NCBI RefSeq assembly: GCF_002909235.1
Contig: NZ_PHQQ01000009.1
Span: 92,646 to 156,645, forward strand
Origin: Arenibacter catalasegens
Lineage (GTDB): Bacteria > Bacteroidota > Bacteroidia > Flavobacteriales > Flavobacteriaceae
Length of the DNA stretch: 64,000 nucleotides
Direction: 5' to 3'
This document shows, piece by piece, positions 1-9,214 of the stretch. A program made the translations under genes and the position numbers. Position 1 is the stretch's first letter; every line of letters starts with the position of its first letter. A model generated the notes under the pieces. The model was not told the DNA's origin. It searched no databases and worked only from the letters and a program-made list of their open reading frames with translations.

Positions 1-901
1 TTTCCTCGCCAAGGGTGAAGGTGGCGTTCATATTGGAACGATCTTCATTTTGTGCGTAGCCTTTAAATAAAGGATTCAAATCTATTTCTGAGTACAATAG
101 CTGCGCCTTCTTTTCATTAATCTCCTCAATAGCAGCAATTCCTCCCAAGTTTTGAAGCCATTCCAAGGTAAGCATTGAAACATAAACGGGAAAAACAGCA
201 GGTGTATTAAACATACTTTCCTTATCTATATGCACTTTATAATCCAACATTGAAGGGATTTTTCTGGTTACCTTTCCCAAAATTTCTTCCTTTATCACCA
301 CTAAAGTAGTTCCTGCCGGTCCCATGTTCTTTTGGGCCCCAGCATAAATAAGGTCAAATTGGGAGAAATCCAATTGTCGGGAAAATATGTCGGAACTCAT
401 ATCGCAAACCAAGGTAGCCGCTGTTTTTGGAAATTTCTTTATTTGAGTTCCAAAAATGGTGTTATTGGAGGTAAGATGTAAGTAATCCAGGTCGTTGGGA
501 ATGCTATAGCCTTTAGGTATATAACTAAAATTTTCGTCTTTGGAGGAACCAACTTCGATAACCTCTCCGAAGAGTTTAGCTTCCTTAATGGCTTTATCTG
601 CCCAGGTACCTGTATTGAGATACCCTGCTTTCTTTTCCAGTAGATTATAGGCGACCATTAAAAATTCCATACTAGCACCGCCATGTAAGAACAAGGCTTG
701 ATAGCCCTTCCCCTCCAAATTCAATAGCTCTAGGGCCAATGATCTGGCTCTATCCATAACGGCTACGAAATCCTTACTTCTATGTGAAATTTCGATAAGG
801 GAAAGTCCCATACCATTAAAATCCATTACAGCTTCAGAAGCTTTCATAATTACTTCCTGTGGTAAAATACAAGGGCCAGCACTAAAATTATGTTTTTTCA
901 T
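1..901 (-). CDS. serC: phosphoserine aminotransferase, 3' part missing at the window edge
   Basis: The enzyme converts 3-phosphohydroxypyruvate and glutamate to phosphoserine with PLP, in serine (and often pyridoxal) biosynthesis in the cytoplasm. The reading frame starts at the ATG complementary to 899-901 and runs off the left edge after 300 codons; the family usually has about 355. The N-terminus reads MKKHNFSAGPCILPQ, the typical SerC opening, and IYAGAQKNMGPAG near 300-350 carries the PLP-binding lysine. It lies downstream of, and on the same strand as, the LuxC-like gene, 213 bp away. A degenerate -7 element (AATCTTTG on the minus strand, near 923-930) may give it its own promoter. The identification is secure; the C-terminus is not visible. 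Confidence 0.95.
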   Translation of the reverse strand, partial: MKKHNFSAGPCILPQEVIMKASEAVMDFNGMGLSLIEISHRSKDFVAVMDRARSLALELLNLEGKGYQALFLHGGASMEFLMVAYNLLEKKAGYLNTGTWADKAIKEAKLFGEVIEVGSSKDENFSYIPKGYSIPNDLDYLHLTSNNTIFGTQIKKFPKTAATLVCDMSSDIFSRQLDFSQFDLIYAGAQKNMGPAGTTLVVIKEEILGKVTRKIPSMLDYKVHIDKESMFNTPAVFPVYVSMLTLEWLQNLGGIAAIEEINEKKAQLLYSEIDLNPLFKGYAQNEDRSNMNATFTLGEE

Positions 902-1114
902 TTATCTTATTTTATGGTTGATCAAAGATTATACTCCATGCCCAAGGTATTTTTAGTAATAGCAATGACATGGCAGCAATAATCTTAATTAATTGTCATT
1001 TGTCTTAATTACTGTTATTATTGAAAAATCGCAAAATTCAGTCTTTATATTTTACAAGGGTTAAAGGTCATAAATATTTTAGGAAGTTAGGTACTGTCCT
1101 CAAAAATTATTGTA

Positions 1115-2176
1115 TTATGTTTTCAACAAAAAATCAACAGTATCAATATTATCGGCGTAATCGCTTAAAGATGGTTTTTGGGTTTGGCCAAAAAGAATCT
1201 CATCATTCTTAAAGCCATTGGCCACTACACACTGAATCTTTTCCTTTTCATTTGTTAGTCTGATTTTTAACTCCTCAAGGGTATCATAAAACTCATAAAA
1301 AACGGTGGCAATTGGAGAGCCATAGTTTTTATCTTCTTTTAACATAAGAAAACCATTTTCCAATATTTTGTACAAACTCATAAGGTATACAGCCTTGTTA
1401 TAGTCATAATTATTGGCATACTTATGATGTTCTATGATGGTATTGAAGGGGTAGACGGCTTTAAAAAGGGCATCAAAATTATAATCTTTAGGTACAAATA
1501 ATTTTGAAACGCTCCTACAGCCCAAGCCGTAATATCTAAAAATATCCTCTCCTAAAGCTTCTAATTCTTCACTGGTTTCGGTACCGCTTAGAATGGCTAC
1601 CGAATTCCGATTTCTTCTAATGATATTAGGTTTTTTTCCGAAATAGTGCTCAAAATATCGCGATGTATTGTCGCTTCCCGTAGCAATTACAGCATCAAAA
1701 TCCTCTAGTTTGCCATCGGCAAAGGAAATTTGGTCCTTAAGGGAAGGTTCCATTTCAATTAAATATTGGCCAACAAAGGGCAGTAATATTTTGTCATTGG
1801 AAGAGAGTTTTACTAGGGCCTTATTTCCAGTGATTATAGTGCTTAAAAAATCATGAAATCCCACCAAAGGAATATTGCCAGCCATAATCAAGGCGACACA
1901 TTTTGGATTGCTTTTATCCAATTCATAGGCCGCTAACCAATTTTCCAAAGTTGATGGTGTCAATAATTCCGCCCAACTCTCTAAACTAAATAAAATGTTT
2001 TCAGGGGTAAACCAACCATTCTTATGTCCGGCCAAGGTCAGTATTTCATCGAATTTTATAAACCATGTATGCTGATTATCATCTATTTGAGTTTGGTTTT
2101 TTGCATATTTGCAATATTCTTTGAAAAAACTACCAAGTTTAACAAAAGCATCAAGTCTATGTCTAAGGTCAGTCAT
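1115..2176 (-). CDS. acyl-CoA reductase, LuxC family
   Basis: A 353-residue soluble protein of the LuxC/aldehyde-dehydrogenase-like fold. LuxC-type reductases form an acyl-enzyme thioester on a cysteine and reduce it with NADPH to an aldehyde. C220 in YGLGCRSVSK fits the nucleophile, and MAGNIPLVGFHDFLS (about 98-112) resembles the nucleotide-site segment of the family. No luxA/B or acyl-protein synthetase genes are nearby, so this is not a bioluminescence operon; the true substrate is unknown. The gene is divergent from the ferredoxin and shares a symmetric promoter with it (2205-2222). It precedes serC on the same strand. Family assignment is confident, physiological role is not. Confidence 0.85.
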   Translation of the reverse strand: MTDLRHRLDAFVKLGSFFKEYCKYAKNQTQIDDNQHTWFIKFDEILTLAGHKNGWFTPENILFSLESWAELLTPSTLENWLAAYELDKSNPKCVALIMAGNIPLVGFHDFLSTIITGNKALVKLSSNDKILLPFVGQYLIEMEPSLKDQISFADGKLEDFDAVIATGSDNTSRYFEHYFGKKPNIIRRNRNSVAILSGTETSEELEALGEDIFRYYGLGCRSVSKLFVPKDYNFDALFKAVYPFNTIIEHHKYANNYDYNKAVYLMSLYKILENGFLMLKEDKNYGSPIATVFYEFYDTLEELKIRLTNEKEKIQCVVANGFKNDEILFGQTQKPSLSDYADNIDTVDFLLKT

Positions 2177-2180
2177 TATA

Positions 2181-2222
2181 TTTGTAAAAGATTTTATTAG
2201 GCTTTACCTTTGTACAAAAGTA
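2181..2222. promoter_or_regulatory. divergent promoter with symmetric -7 element
   Basis: On the plus strand TTTG (2181-2184) and TACCTTTG (2205-2212) match the Bacteroidota -33 and -7 elements with a 20-bp spacer and would start transcription about 45 nt before the ferredoxin ATG. On the minus strand TACTTTTG (2222 to 2215) is also a perfect TAnnTTTG and points at the LuxC gene. The 18-bp block 2205-2222 is a near-perfect palindrome (16 of 18 positions), so one symmetric element appears to serve both directions. No clear minus-strand -33 was found. Confidence 0.6.
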
Positions 2223-2262
2223 TTGATACTGAAATTAAATCAGCATAAAGAAATAGAAAAAT

Positions 2263-2613
2263 ATGGCAATTATAATAACAGATGAATGCATAAATTGTGG
2301 AGCTTGTGAACCAGAATGCCCAAATACTGCAATTTATGAAGGTGCGGATGATTGGCGTTATAGCGACGGAACCCTTTTAAAGGGCAATGTAGTTTTACCT
2401 AATGGTAAAGCAGTTGATGCCGAGGAATCACAGGAGCCAGTAAGTGACGAGATATATTTTATTGTTCCGGATAAGTGTACGGAATGTAAAGGATTTCATG
2501 ACGAACCCCAGTGTGCCGCGGTTTGCCCTGTGGATTGCTGTATTCCGGATGACGCCAATGTAGAGTCTGAAGAAGTACTTTTGGGCAAGCAACGTTTTAT
2601 GCACCCTGAATAG
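2263..2613 (+). CDS. dicluster ferredoxin, 2x[4Fe-4S]
   Basis: A 116-residue low-potential electron carrier. The first cluster motif is C9-x2-C12-x2-C15-x3-C19P. The second is C72-x2-C75-x8-C84-x3-C88P, with the eight-residue insertion typical of Chromatium/Azotobacter FdI-like dicluster ferredoxins. Both halves cross-ligate, so two [4Fe-4S] clusters are expected. The central region (about 28-65) is longer than in clostridial ferredoxins. It stands alone on the plus strand and ends at a bidirectional terminator shared with the TonB receptor gene. The redox partner is unknown; the LuxC-like enzyme is its divergent neighbour, but a shared function is only an inference. Confidence 0.92.
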   Translation: MAIIITDECINCGACEPECPNTAIYEGADDWRYSDGTLLKGNVVLPNGKAVDAEESQEPVSDEIYFIVPDKCTECKGFHDEPQCAAVCPVDCCIPDDANVESEEVLLGKQRFMHPE

Positions 2614-2742
2614 GTCATTTAATAATATTTTTCAGCAATCCCTTTGTGGTTTTTGGGTTGAATATTTGTTTCCTTAGGTTGTTGGGGAGATTTTAGAATG
2701 ATTCCTCCTAAGGAATAAGGGTTGTTGAATTTTGACGAAATA

Positions 2743-2772
2743 AAGAAGGTTGCCTTTAAAGGCAACCTTCTT
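2743..2772. terminator. bidirectional intrinsic terminator
   Basis: A perfect 30-bp palindrome with 13-bp arms around TTAA, followed by a T-run on the plus side (2775-2780) and a T-rich stretch on the minus side. It separates the convergent ferredoxin and TonB-receptor genes and can end both transcripts. Confidence 0.85.
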
Positions 2773-2792
2773 GCATTTTTACATAATGTTTT

Positions 2793-5468
2793 TTAAAATG
2801 TAAATCCTACTTTGGCGTAGTAATAAGCCCCTCCAAATCCCATTTGGACAGAATCCCAATAACCACCACCTTCTACCCAGTCATCCTGCTGATCTGGATA
2901 TACATTAAGTAAGTTATTGGCACCGACATTTAATTTGAGGCCATCACACAATTCGTAACCAAAAACAAGATCGGTTATCAGCCTGGCGTCATAGGTATCA
3001 GTTGCCTGATTTATTTGGTCATCAAAACTGTCGTAATCCGCGGTGGGTTCCAACATCTGATAATCCAATAATTCTACCTTGCTAAAATGGGTAAAAGCCA
3101 GCCCGGCATCAAACTTGTCCTTCTTATAATTCATATTTAGGGTAAATTTACTTTTTGGTGCGGAAGCCAATAAGAATCCTTTATCCCTCTCTCCAAAGAA
3201 GGTTTGCTCATCCAAATTTCCATTATTTACCTTGTCGATCTTCATGTCATTTATATTACCTGTAAAGGTCGCCGATAGCCTATTGCCATCGAAGTTTTTC
3301 TTCCAGGCCAATACAATATCCAAACCGGTGGTTTTTGTGTCCACGCCATTAACAAAAAATTGCGCGGCTTCCACGTTGGGAATCTGTGGGGCATCAAAAT
3401 TACCCGTTAGCACTATCCGATCGTCTACTTTAATATAATACCCGTCCACTGTCGCGGTGAAATCCCCAAAAGTTGCGGCAAAACCTAAACCGGCATTAAG
3501 TGCCTTTTCTTCTTTTAACTGGTCTATTCCAAATGAAGCAGTAACAGGACTGTTATTAGGTGATAACAATGATTCCAATGCCGCGCCACCTACAAAATTC
3601 GTGAACTGTAAGTTATAGTATTTCTGGGCTAGGGAAGGGGCTCTAAAACCTGTACTCACAGAACCTCTTATATTTACATTGTCCGATGCCTTTAACCTTG
3701 CGGCCAATTTCCCGTTCAGGGTACTTCCAAAATCACTAAAATTCTCAAAACGCGCTGCAGCGTTTAAAAGAAATGTTTCAGTAAGATCAAATTCTCCATC
3801 AGCATAGAGGGAAAAATTGCTTCTACTTCTATCAACTTCGTTTTTAGGACTATATCCTGGAAAGCCTTGTGAACCGCCTGGACGAGCATCACCCGAGTCT
3901 GGATCTGTAGGCTGGGTCTGATTGGCAGGGTCCGTTATTAAGAGGCCATTTACGTCATAAGTGCCCCAGGATCCTTCTTCACCGGCGAAAATGATGAAGT
4001 TTTCGGTTCTATACTCGGAGCCAAAAGCCAAGTTCATGCCTTCCAAAACATCTTCATAATATTTGGAAAAATCTAAATTCACCGTGTTTTGTGTCAGGCT
4101 ATGCCCCCCTGCATCAAAATCGGTAGGGGAAACATCTTCTAAAGAAGCATTAAGTGTTCCTTTAATGTAATAATGAAAGTTATTCTTGCCATAGGTATTG
4201 CTTATATCCAGTTTCCAGCCACTATCCAATTCTGTTTTAAATCCGGCCGAAAAAGAATTATCTATGATGTTCGAGGTGATTCTTGGTGTAAAACCGTTTG
4301 GATATATTGAGGGGATTACCCTGTTACCGCCATTTCTTGTAAAGGCATAGGCATCGGTATCCCTATAATTTCTTCCACCAAAAGCATATACTTCAGAATG
4401 GTCGGAAAGGGGTACAGAGGCATTTAACATTAAATTAAATCCATCTATGGCAGCTTCTCCAAAGCCTCGTCTAAAATCGAATCCAGGTCGCAAGGTCTTA
4501 TTCTTACTAACATATTCTGTAGTAACATTTACAAAGCCACCATCATTTCCAATAGCGGCACCAAAATTAACACCTGCCTTTATGGAACCTCCGTCAAAAT
4601 TTCGGTCACTAGCCATAGCGTTTCCATCTTTTTCGGTATCCAATCTATTACCATCGGTATTGGGTGTTCCAGCAGGAAAATCTCCTTTGGCATTAGTGCT
4701 GTACGCGCCATAACTTACGAAACCTGATACTTTATCCGTTTGGTTTTTCAGGACAATGTTGATTACCCCTGCTATGGCATCCGAACCATATTGTGCGGCT
4801 GCACCGTCACGTAATATTTCTATTCGTTTAATGGAAGATGCAGGAATCGCATTTAAATCGGTCCCGGTATTACCTCGGCCCCTAGTTCCAAAAACATTGA
4901 CCAAAGAAGACTGATGCCTTCTTTTTCCGTTAATAAGTACCAAGGTCTGGTCTGGTCCAAGCCCTCTAAGTGTGGCCGGGTCAATATGGTCAGCACCATC
5001 TGATCCTGATTGTTTATTGGCGTTGAAGGAAGGAGCTGCATACTGCAAAAGTTCATTCACTTCAACACGGCCGGATTGGGTAGCAATTTCTGCGATGTCA
5101 ATTACGTCTACCGGTACTGCCGTGTCAGTTGAAGTTCGTTTCGGGCTCCTTGAGCCTACCAATTGAACTTCGTCCAACATCATCCCTCCGGATAGAGAAA
5201 CATTGATTACCGATTTTCCAGAAACAACTTCCTCCTGGGTGTTATATCCTATATAGCTAAAAACTAGGGTTGCATTATCAAATATGGATATTTGATAATT
5301 GCCATCAAAATCCGTTGTTGTTCCATTGGTAGTACCTTTTTCCACAATGTTTACACCGACCAAGGGTTCGCCACTTTCATCTGTTACGTTACCGGACACG
5401 GAGTTTTGCGCAACCAACAAAGAAAGATTGCCTAACAAAACAAGTGTCAATAAAATAGTTTTTTTCAT
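2793..5468 (-). CDS. TonB-dependent outer-membrane receptor
   Basis: An 891-residue outer-membrane transporter. A signal peptide (about 1-20, ending LLVAQ) is followed by a carboxypeptidase-D regulatory-like beta-sandwich (about 23-95: VSGNVTDESGEPLVGVNI). Then comes the plug domain (about 110-245: RGLGPDQTLVLINGKRR, RIEILRDGAAAQYGSDAIAG) and a 22-strand barrel ending in the aromatic YYYAKVGFTF. The architecture is that of Bacteroidota receptors. No susD-like gene is adjacent, so it is not a canonical polysaccharide-utilisation pair; its size and plug resemble receptors for siderophores, cobalamin or small organic ligands. The substrate cannot be read from sequence. It is monocistronic, ending at the shared terminator 2743-2772. 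Confidence 0.93.
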   Translation of the reverse strand: MKKTILLTLVLLGNLSLLVAQNSVSGNVTDESGEPLVGVNIVEKGTTNGTTTDFDGNYQISIFDNATLVFSYIGYNTQEEVVSGKSVINVSLSGGMMLDEVQLVGSRSPKRTSTDTAVPVDVIDIAEIATQSGRVEVNELLQYAAPSFNANKQSGSDGADHIDPATLRGLGPDQTLVLINGKRRHQSSLVNVFGTRGRGNTGTDLNAIPASSIKRIEILRDGAAAQYGSDAIAGVINIVLKNQTDKVSGFVSYGAYSTNAKGDFPAGTPNTDGNRLDTEKDGNAMASDRNFDGGSIKAGVNFGAAIGNDGGFVNVTTEYVSKNKTLRPGFDFRRGFGEAAIDGFNLMLNASVPLSDHSEVYAFGGRNYRDTDAYAFTRNGGNRVIPSIYPNGFTPRITSNIIDNSFSAGFKTELDSGWKLDISNTYGKNNFHYYIKGTLNASLEDVSPTDFDAGGHSLTQNTVNLDFSKYYEDVLEGMNLAFGSEYRTENFIIFAGEEGSWGTYDVNGLLITDPANQTQPTDPDSGDARPGGSQGFPGYSPKNEVDRSRSNFSLYADGEFDLTETFLLNAAARFENFSDFGSTLNGKLAARLKASDNVNIRGSVSTGFRAPSLAQKYYNLQFTNFVGGAALESLLSPNNSPVTASFGIDQLKEEKALNAGLGFAATFGDFTATVDGYYIKVDDRIVLTGNFDAPQIPNVEAAQFFVNGVDTKTTGLDIVLAWKKNFDGNRLSATFTGNINDMKIDKVNNGNLDEQTFFGERDKGFLLASAPKSKFTLNMNYKKDKFDAGLAFTHFSKVELLDYQMLEPTADYDSFDDQINQATDTYDARLITDLVFGYELCDGLKLNVGANNLLNVYPDQQDDWVEGGGYWDSVQMGFGGAYYYAKVGFTF

Positions 5469-5535
5469 AATGATTGAGTTTTAGTGTTTAACTTCTAAAT
5501 TTAAGTAATTTATTTTTACCTAATTTAAGATGGGC

Positions 5536-5572
5536 TTTGTATGTTTATAAATGGACATAAATAGTATCTTTG
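5536..5572 (+). promoter_or_regulatory. candidate promoter of ychF
   Basis: TATCTTTG at 5565-5572 matches the TAnnTTTG -7 element. A TTTG at 5536-5539 could be the -33 element, although the 25-bp spacer is longer than usual. Transcription would begin around 5579, about 60 nt before the ATG. Confidence 0.45.
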
Positions 5573-5639
5573 CAGCTGTTTAAAAAAAGCTGGGAGAAAG
5601 GTTTTTAATAATAGCTCCAGTTTGTAATTGATCTAGACC

Positions 5640-6734
5640 ATGAAAGCAGGTATCGTAGGATTGCCCAATGTTGGAAAATCAACACTTTTTAATTGTTTGT
5701 CCAACGCAAAGGCACAAAGTGCCAATTTTCCATTTTGTACCATAGAACCTAATATAGGTGTCGTAAATGTACCGGACGCAAGATTACAGAAATTGGAAGA
5801 ACTTGTGAATCCAGAACGTGTATTACCGGCAACTGTGGAGATTGTGGATATTGCGGGATTGGTAAAGGGAGCCAGTAAGGGGGAAGGCCTTGGCAACCAG
5901 TTTTTAGGTAATATTCGTGAAACAGATGCAATTTTGCATGTACTCCGTTGTTTTGATAACGAGAATATAGTCCATGTCGATGGTTCGGTCAATCCAGTAA
6001 GGGATAAAGAAACGATTGATATCGAATTGCAACTAAAGGATTTGGAGACGGTGGATAAAAAACTTGAAAAAGTAAAGCGGGCCGCCAAAACCGGAAATAA
6101 GGAAGCTCAAAAAGAGGAAGCAGTTTTATTAAAAATAAAACAAGGTCTTGAAACAGGTACATCGGTACGAGCCCTTGATATTAGTATTGATGATAGGGTG
6201 GAGTTTGTTAGGCCTTTACAGTTTATAACGGATAAGCCTGTAATGTATGTTTGTAATGTTGACGAAGATGCAGCCACCACAGGTAATGCCTATGTGGAAC
6301 AAGTTAAAGCCGCAGTTGCCAATGAAGAGGCCGAGGTTATCTTTTTGGCTGTGGGTACTGAAGCCGATATTACGGAATTAGAGAGTTATGAGGAGCGACA
6401 AATGTTTTTGGAAGATTTGGGGTTAACAGAGCCCGGTTCTGCCAAATTAATTAGGGGAGCTTATAAATTATTGGAATTGGAGACTTATTTTACGGCAGGA
6501 GTGAAGGAGGTACGCGCGTGGACCATTCCAGTGGGTGCTACAGCACCACAAGCCGCTGGCGTTATTCATACCGATTTTGAAAAAGGGTTTATTCGAGCAG
6601 AGGTTATTGCCTATAATGATTTCGTTTCTTTTGGAAGTGAGGCTAAAGTGAAGGAAGCTGGAAAAATGCGTGTGGAAGGTAAAGAATACATTGTAAAAGA
6701 TGGCGATGTGATGCATTTTAGGTTTAATGTGTAA
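5640..6734 (+). CDS. ychF: redox-regulated ATPase YchF (Obg family)
   Basis: A 364-residue cytoplasmic P-loop NTPase of the Obg/YchF family that binds ribosomes and prefers ATP over GTP. The P-loop is G7-LPNVGKS14, switch/Walker B is [16 protein letters not shown] (about 69-84), and CNVDE (about 204-208) replaces the NKxD motif that gives GTP specificity, as expected for YchF. The C-terminal TGS domain covers about 280-364 ([20 protein letters not shown]). Length is exactly that of the family. It is monocistronic, with a candidate promoter at 5536-5572 and a strong terminator at 6793-6825. Confidence 0.97.
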   Translation: MKAGIVGLPNVGKSTLFNCLSNAKAQSANFPFCTIEPNIGVVNVPDARLQKLEELVNPERVLPATVEIVDIAGLVKGASKGEGLGNQFLGNIRETDAILHVLRCFDNENIVHVDGSVNPVRDKETIDIELQLKDLETVDKKLEKVKRAAKTGNKEAQKEEAVLLKIKQGLETGTSVRALDISIDDRVEFVRPLQFITDKPVMYVCNVDEDAATTGNAYVEQVKAAVANEEAEVIFLAVGTEADITELESYEERQMFLEDLGLTEPGSAKLIRGAYKLLELETYFTAGVKEVRAWTIPVGATAPQAAGVIHTDFEKGFIRAEVIAYNDFVSFGSEAKVKEAGKMRVEGKEYIVKDGDVMHFRFNV

Positions 6735-6792
6735 TCCACTTAATTAAAAATATTAAACGTTTGACCCGCAGTATTTCGGATGCGGGGAAAAG

Positions 6793-6825
6793 AAAAAGCC
6801 AACTTGTACAAGTTGGCTTTTTTTT
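6793..6825. terminator. intrinsic terminator after ychF, also usable on the minus strand
   Basis: A perfect inverted repeat (arms AAAAAGCCAACTTG and complement, TA in the middle) followed by an uninterrupted T-run to 6825. The minus side also has Ts, so it can stop the convergent gene at 6863-7981. Confidence 0.9.
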
Positions 6826-6862
6826 GTTTGGCCCAATAACTAAGGGCTACGAAATTCTTCGG

Positions 6863-7981
6863 TTATAATTCAAATTTATAGGTTCTCCTTCGTTTATGGA
6901 TTTTTGGATCAAAATGCTTCCATAACTGGCGAATAGCTACATTATCCGCCAATTCTGGGGTCCTAACGCAACCCTCAATGCCCTTTTGCGTAAAAGTTTT
7001 GTGATATTCGCTGAACATAACTGCTGTAACACCTTTGTTTTGATATTCCGGATGAACCCCGATCAAATAAAAAATAACCTCTTTGCTATTTTTTTTGGCA
7101 TTCAATAGGTGGAATATTCCGAATGGAAATAACTTTCCCTTAGCTTTTTGTAACGCCTTGGAGAACGAAGGCATAACTATTCCGAAAGCAATTAGTTTAT
7201 CTTCCTTGTCGAGGATAAATTTAATGTATTCGGGATTTATAAAACTGATATATTTTTTCTTAAAATATTCTTTTTGGATATCGGTAATCGGCACAAACGA
7301 GGATAGGGAAGCATAGGATTCATTGAAAAGATCGAACATTTTATCCGCCATGGGCAGGACATCCTTGGTTTTGGTAAAATTAAGTGCTTTAACACCATAC
7401 CTTTTTTTTACCAAGTCGTTCGCCTTTTCAAAAAATTTGGGATTTGCGTTGCTAAACGGAAATTTATTTTCCACGTATTCCTTTTCCTTGATAAAACCGA
7501 ACTTCTCAAAATGATTTAGATAATAAGGATGGTTGTACCAAGTAATCATGGTACCTATATGGTCAAACCCTTCCGTAAGTACGCCAACCTTGTCCAAGTT
7601 GGAAAAACCCACAGGGCCTTCCATATAAGCTAACTTATGTTCTTTTCCAATTTCGGCCACTTTGCTTAATAGTGCTTCCGTTACCTCGTAGTCATCAATA
7701 AAATCGAACCAACCAAAACGCATTTTCTTAACGTTTTGCTGATGTACTTCCAGTCGATTGACAATGGCAGCCACCCTACCTACTATTTTGTTGTCCTTGT
7801 AAGCCAGATAGAACCAAGCATCCGCATCTTTAAAGACGGGATTTTTGTTTTTGTCAAAGGATTCCAACTCGTCATTGATGATAGGAGGAACCCAATAAGG
7901 GGAGTCCTTATATAGTGAAAATGGGAATTTTACGAAATCTTTAAGTTCCGATTTTGTTTTTGCTTCTTTTAAAGTAACCAT
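6863..7981 (-). CDS. GNAT-like acyltransferase domain protein
   Basis: A 372-residue soluble protein. The N-terminal part (about 1-110: FPFSLYKDSPYWVPP, AYKDNKIVGRVAAIVN) and the C-terminal part (about 300-372: IGVHPEYQNKGVTAVMF, then LWKHFDP) look like halves of GNAT acetyltransferase folds; YQNKGV resembles the acetyl-CoA-binding Q/RxxGxG/A loop in shortened form. The middle (about 115-170: MEGPVGFSNLDKVGVLTEGFD) matches a conserved segment of a Bacteroidota family whose substrate I do not know. No signal peptide or membrane segment. It is a single gene convergent with ychF. The acyltransferase call rests on motif resemblance only. Confidence 0.6.
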   Translation of the reverse strand: MVTLKEAKTKSELKDFVKFPFSLYKDSPYWVPPIINDELESFDKNKNPVFKDADAWFYLAYKDNKIVGRVAAIVNRLEVHQQNVKKMRFGWFDFIDDYEVTEALLSKVAEIGKEHKLAYMEGPVGFSNLDKVGVLTEGFDHIGTMITWYNHPYYLNHFEKFGFIKEKEYVENKFPFSNANPKFFEKANDLVKKRYGVKALNFTKTKDVLPMADKMFDLFNESYASLSSFVPITDIQKEYFKKKYISFINPEYIKFILDKEDKLIAFGIVMPSFSKALQKAKGKLFPFGIFHLLNAKKNSKEVIFYLIGVHPEYQNKGVTAVMFSEYHKTFTQKGIEGCVRTPELADNVAIRQLWKHFDPKIHKRRRTYKFEL

Positions 7982-8049
7982 ACTATATTTCTTGTATGGT
8001 CCAATATTAGCAATATTAATCTATAGGAAAAAGTACTATTGTTAATTTG

Positions 8050-9126
8050 TTAGAAATCTATTTCGGAATCGTCCCTATTCCTTTCCTTTTTCTTTAATTT
8101 TTTCAATTGTTTTTTTGTAGGCCCTAAATCTATATCCTCAGCACCGGAACCTTTATTCTTTCCTTTTTTCTTTTTCTTCATGGCGTTCTTGCCTATAGGG
8201 CCTCCATTTTCTCCTGCATTTTGATCTTCAATGGCCTTTACCTTATCCTTGTGCATGTCTATCCTATAAGAAAATCCCATTGCCGCAAAAATCCTGCTAG
8301 GGGTATTTTTAAAACTGGCCCCGAGGTGCATGTCTACTTGCATATTTTCACCTAACAAATGGGCAACACCGCCTCTTAGCAGCACGTCGGAGTACCTGTC
8401 ACTTTTTATACCTTGGTTTTCTACGAATACACTCCATTTAGGGTCTCTAAACGCATGGGATAATGACACGGTATAATTCCATTCCGGAAAATCGGTACCC
8501 AGTCTGTCATAGGCGATATTGGAAATAAGTACAAATCTTGGGGTAAGCCTACTTTGGGTAGCCAACATAACCCTTGGAGAGACTATTGGGTCGCCCCTAT
8601 AAAATGGATTGTCGCCCAATACAAAATTGGCACCTGCATAGATCGAGATGGCGGGGATCAGGTTTTTTAGCTTAAAACCATAGTTTGCCTTCCAACTGTA
8701 TAAATTGGGTTTATTGTTTTCAGGATTCTTAAATGGATCGTAGACTAAATATTTTAACCCTATCCTGTTTCTGGAGAAATCGGTGTTCTTAATTTCAACA
8801 CTAGTATTGGTATATGTTTTAATTTGGTTATCGAAAGTACCTTCATAATTCAATTCCAAGGTTTCAAAAAGTAGGCCATAGCGCAAGGATAGATCTGCCC
8901 CAAAAATATTGGATTCGGTAGCAAGCCTTGTATGGTCCTGTTGTTCATAGGCAACACCAAATTCAGCTTGCAACACATTTGTACCAACGGCATAAGCACT
9001 TACAGACAGCCCAGGTCGGTTGGAGTTGATAACATCGGTATATTGTGAAAAACCGGCCAATGGAATGGCGAAAATTCCCAATATTAGCATTTTCATTAGG
9101 CAATTCGTTGAAACATTATATTCCAT
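8050..9126 (-). CDS. outer-membrane beta-barrel protein, phenol MetA-like 'transporter' type
   Basis: 358 residues as drawn. The stretch MKMLILGIFAIPLAGFSQ is a clear signal peptide whose first methionine is residue 11, so translation more likely starts at 9096 than at 9126. The mature part (about 30-290) is made of alternating strands with many aromatic residues and opens with TDVINSNRPGLSVSAYAVG, which I recognise from the Bacteroidota proteins resembling the MetA phenol-degradation outer-membrane family. The C-terminal tail (about 290-358) is very lysine-rich and charged, unusual for an outer-membrane barrel and possibly periplasmic. The transported substrate is unknown. Single gene, divergent from the DUF4834 gene. 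Confidence 0.65.
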   Translation of the reverse strand: MEYNVSTNCLMKMLILGIFAIPLAGFSQYTDVINSNRPGLSVSAYAVGTNVLQAEFGVAYEQQDHTRLATESNIFGADLSLRYGLLFETLELNYEGTFDNQIKTYTNTSVEIKNTDFSRNRIGLKYLVYDPFKNPENNKPNLYSWKANYGFKLKNLIPAISIYAGANFVLGDNPFYRGDPIVSPRVMLATQSRLTPRFVLISNIAYDRLGTDFPEWNYTVSLSHAFRDPKWSVFVENQGIKSDRYSDVLLRGGVAHLLGENMQVDMHLGASFKNTPSRIFAAMGFSYRIDMHKDKVKAIEDQNAGENGGPIGKNAMKKKKKGKNKGSGAEDIDLGPTKKQLKKLKKKERNRDDSEIDF

Positions 9127-9184
9127 AGGTACTATTTTATTATTATTTTAAGACTTTTGCACTATTATTACAACGTTAGAATTG

Positions 9185-9192
9185 TATTTTTG
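9185..9192 (+). promoter_or_regulatory. candidate -7 promoter element of the DUF4834-yfhO operon
   Basis: TATTTTTG matches the Bacteroidota TAnnTTTG -7 element and lies 22 bp upstream of the ATG at 9215. The nearest TTTG (9156-9159) is 25 bp away, longer than the usual -33 spacing. Confidence 0.4.
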
Positions 9193-9214
9193 ATATAAAA
9201 TTTGTCAACTAATT

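Noticed and set aside
1021..1212. A 63-codon frame beginning with TTG across the end of the LuxC gene
   Set aside because: It overlaps a confident gene on the other strand, has a poor start and lacks any domain.
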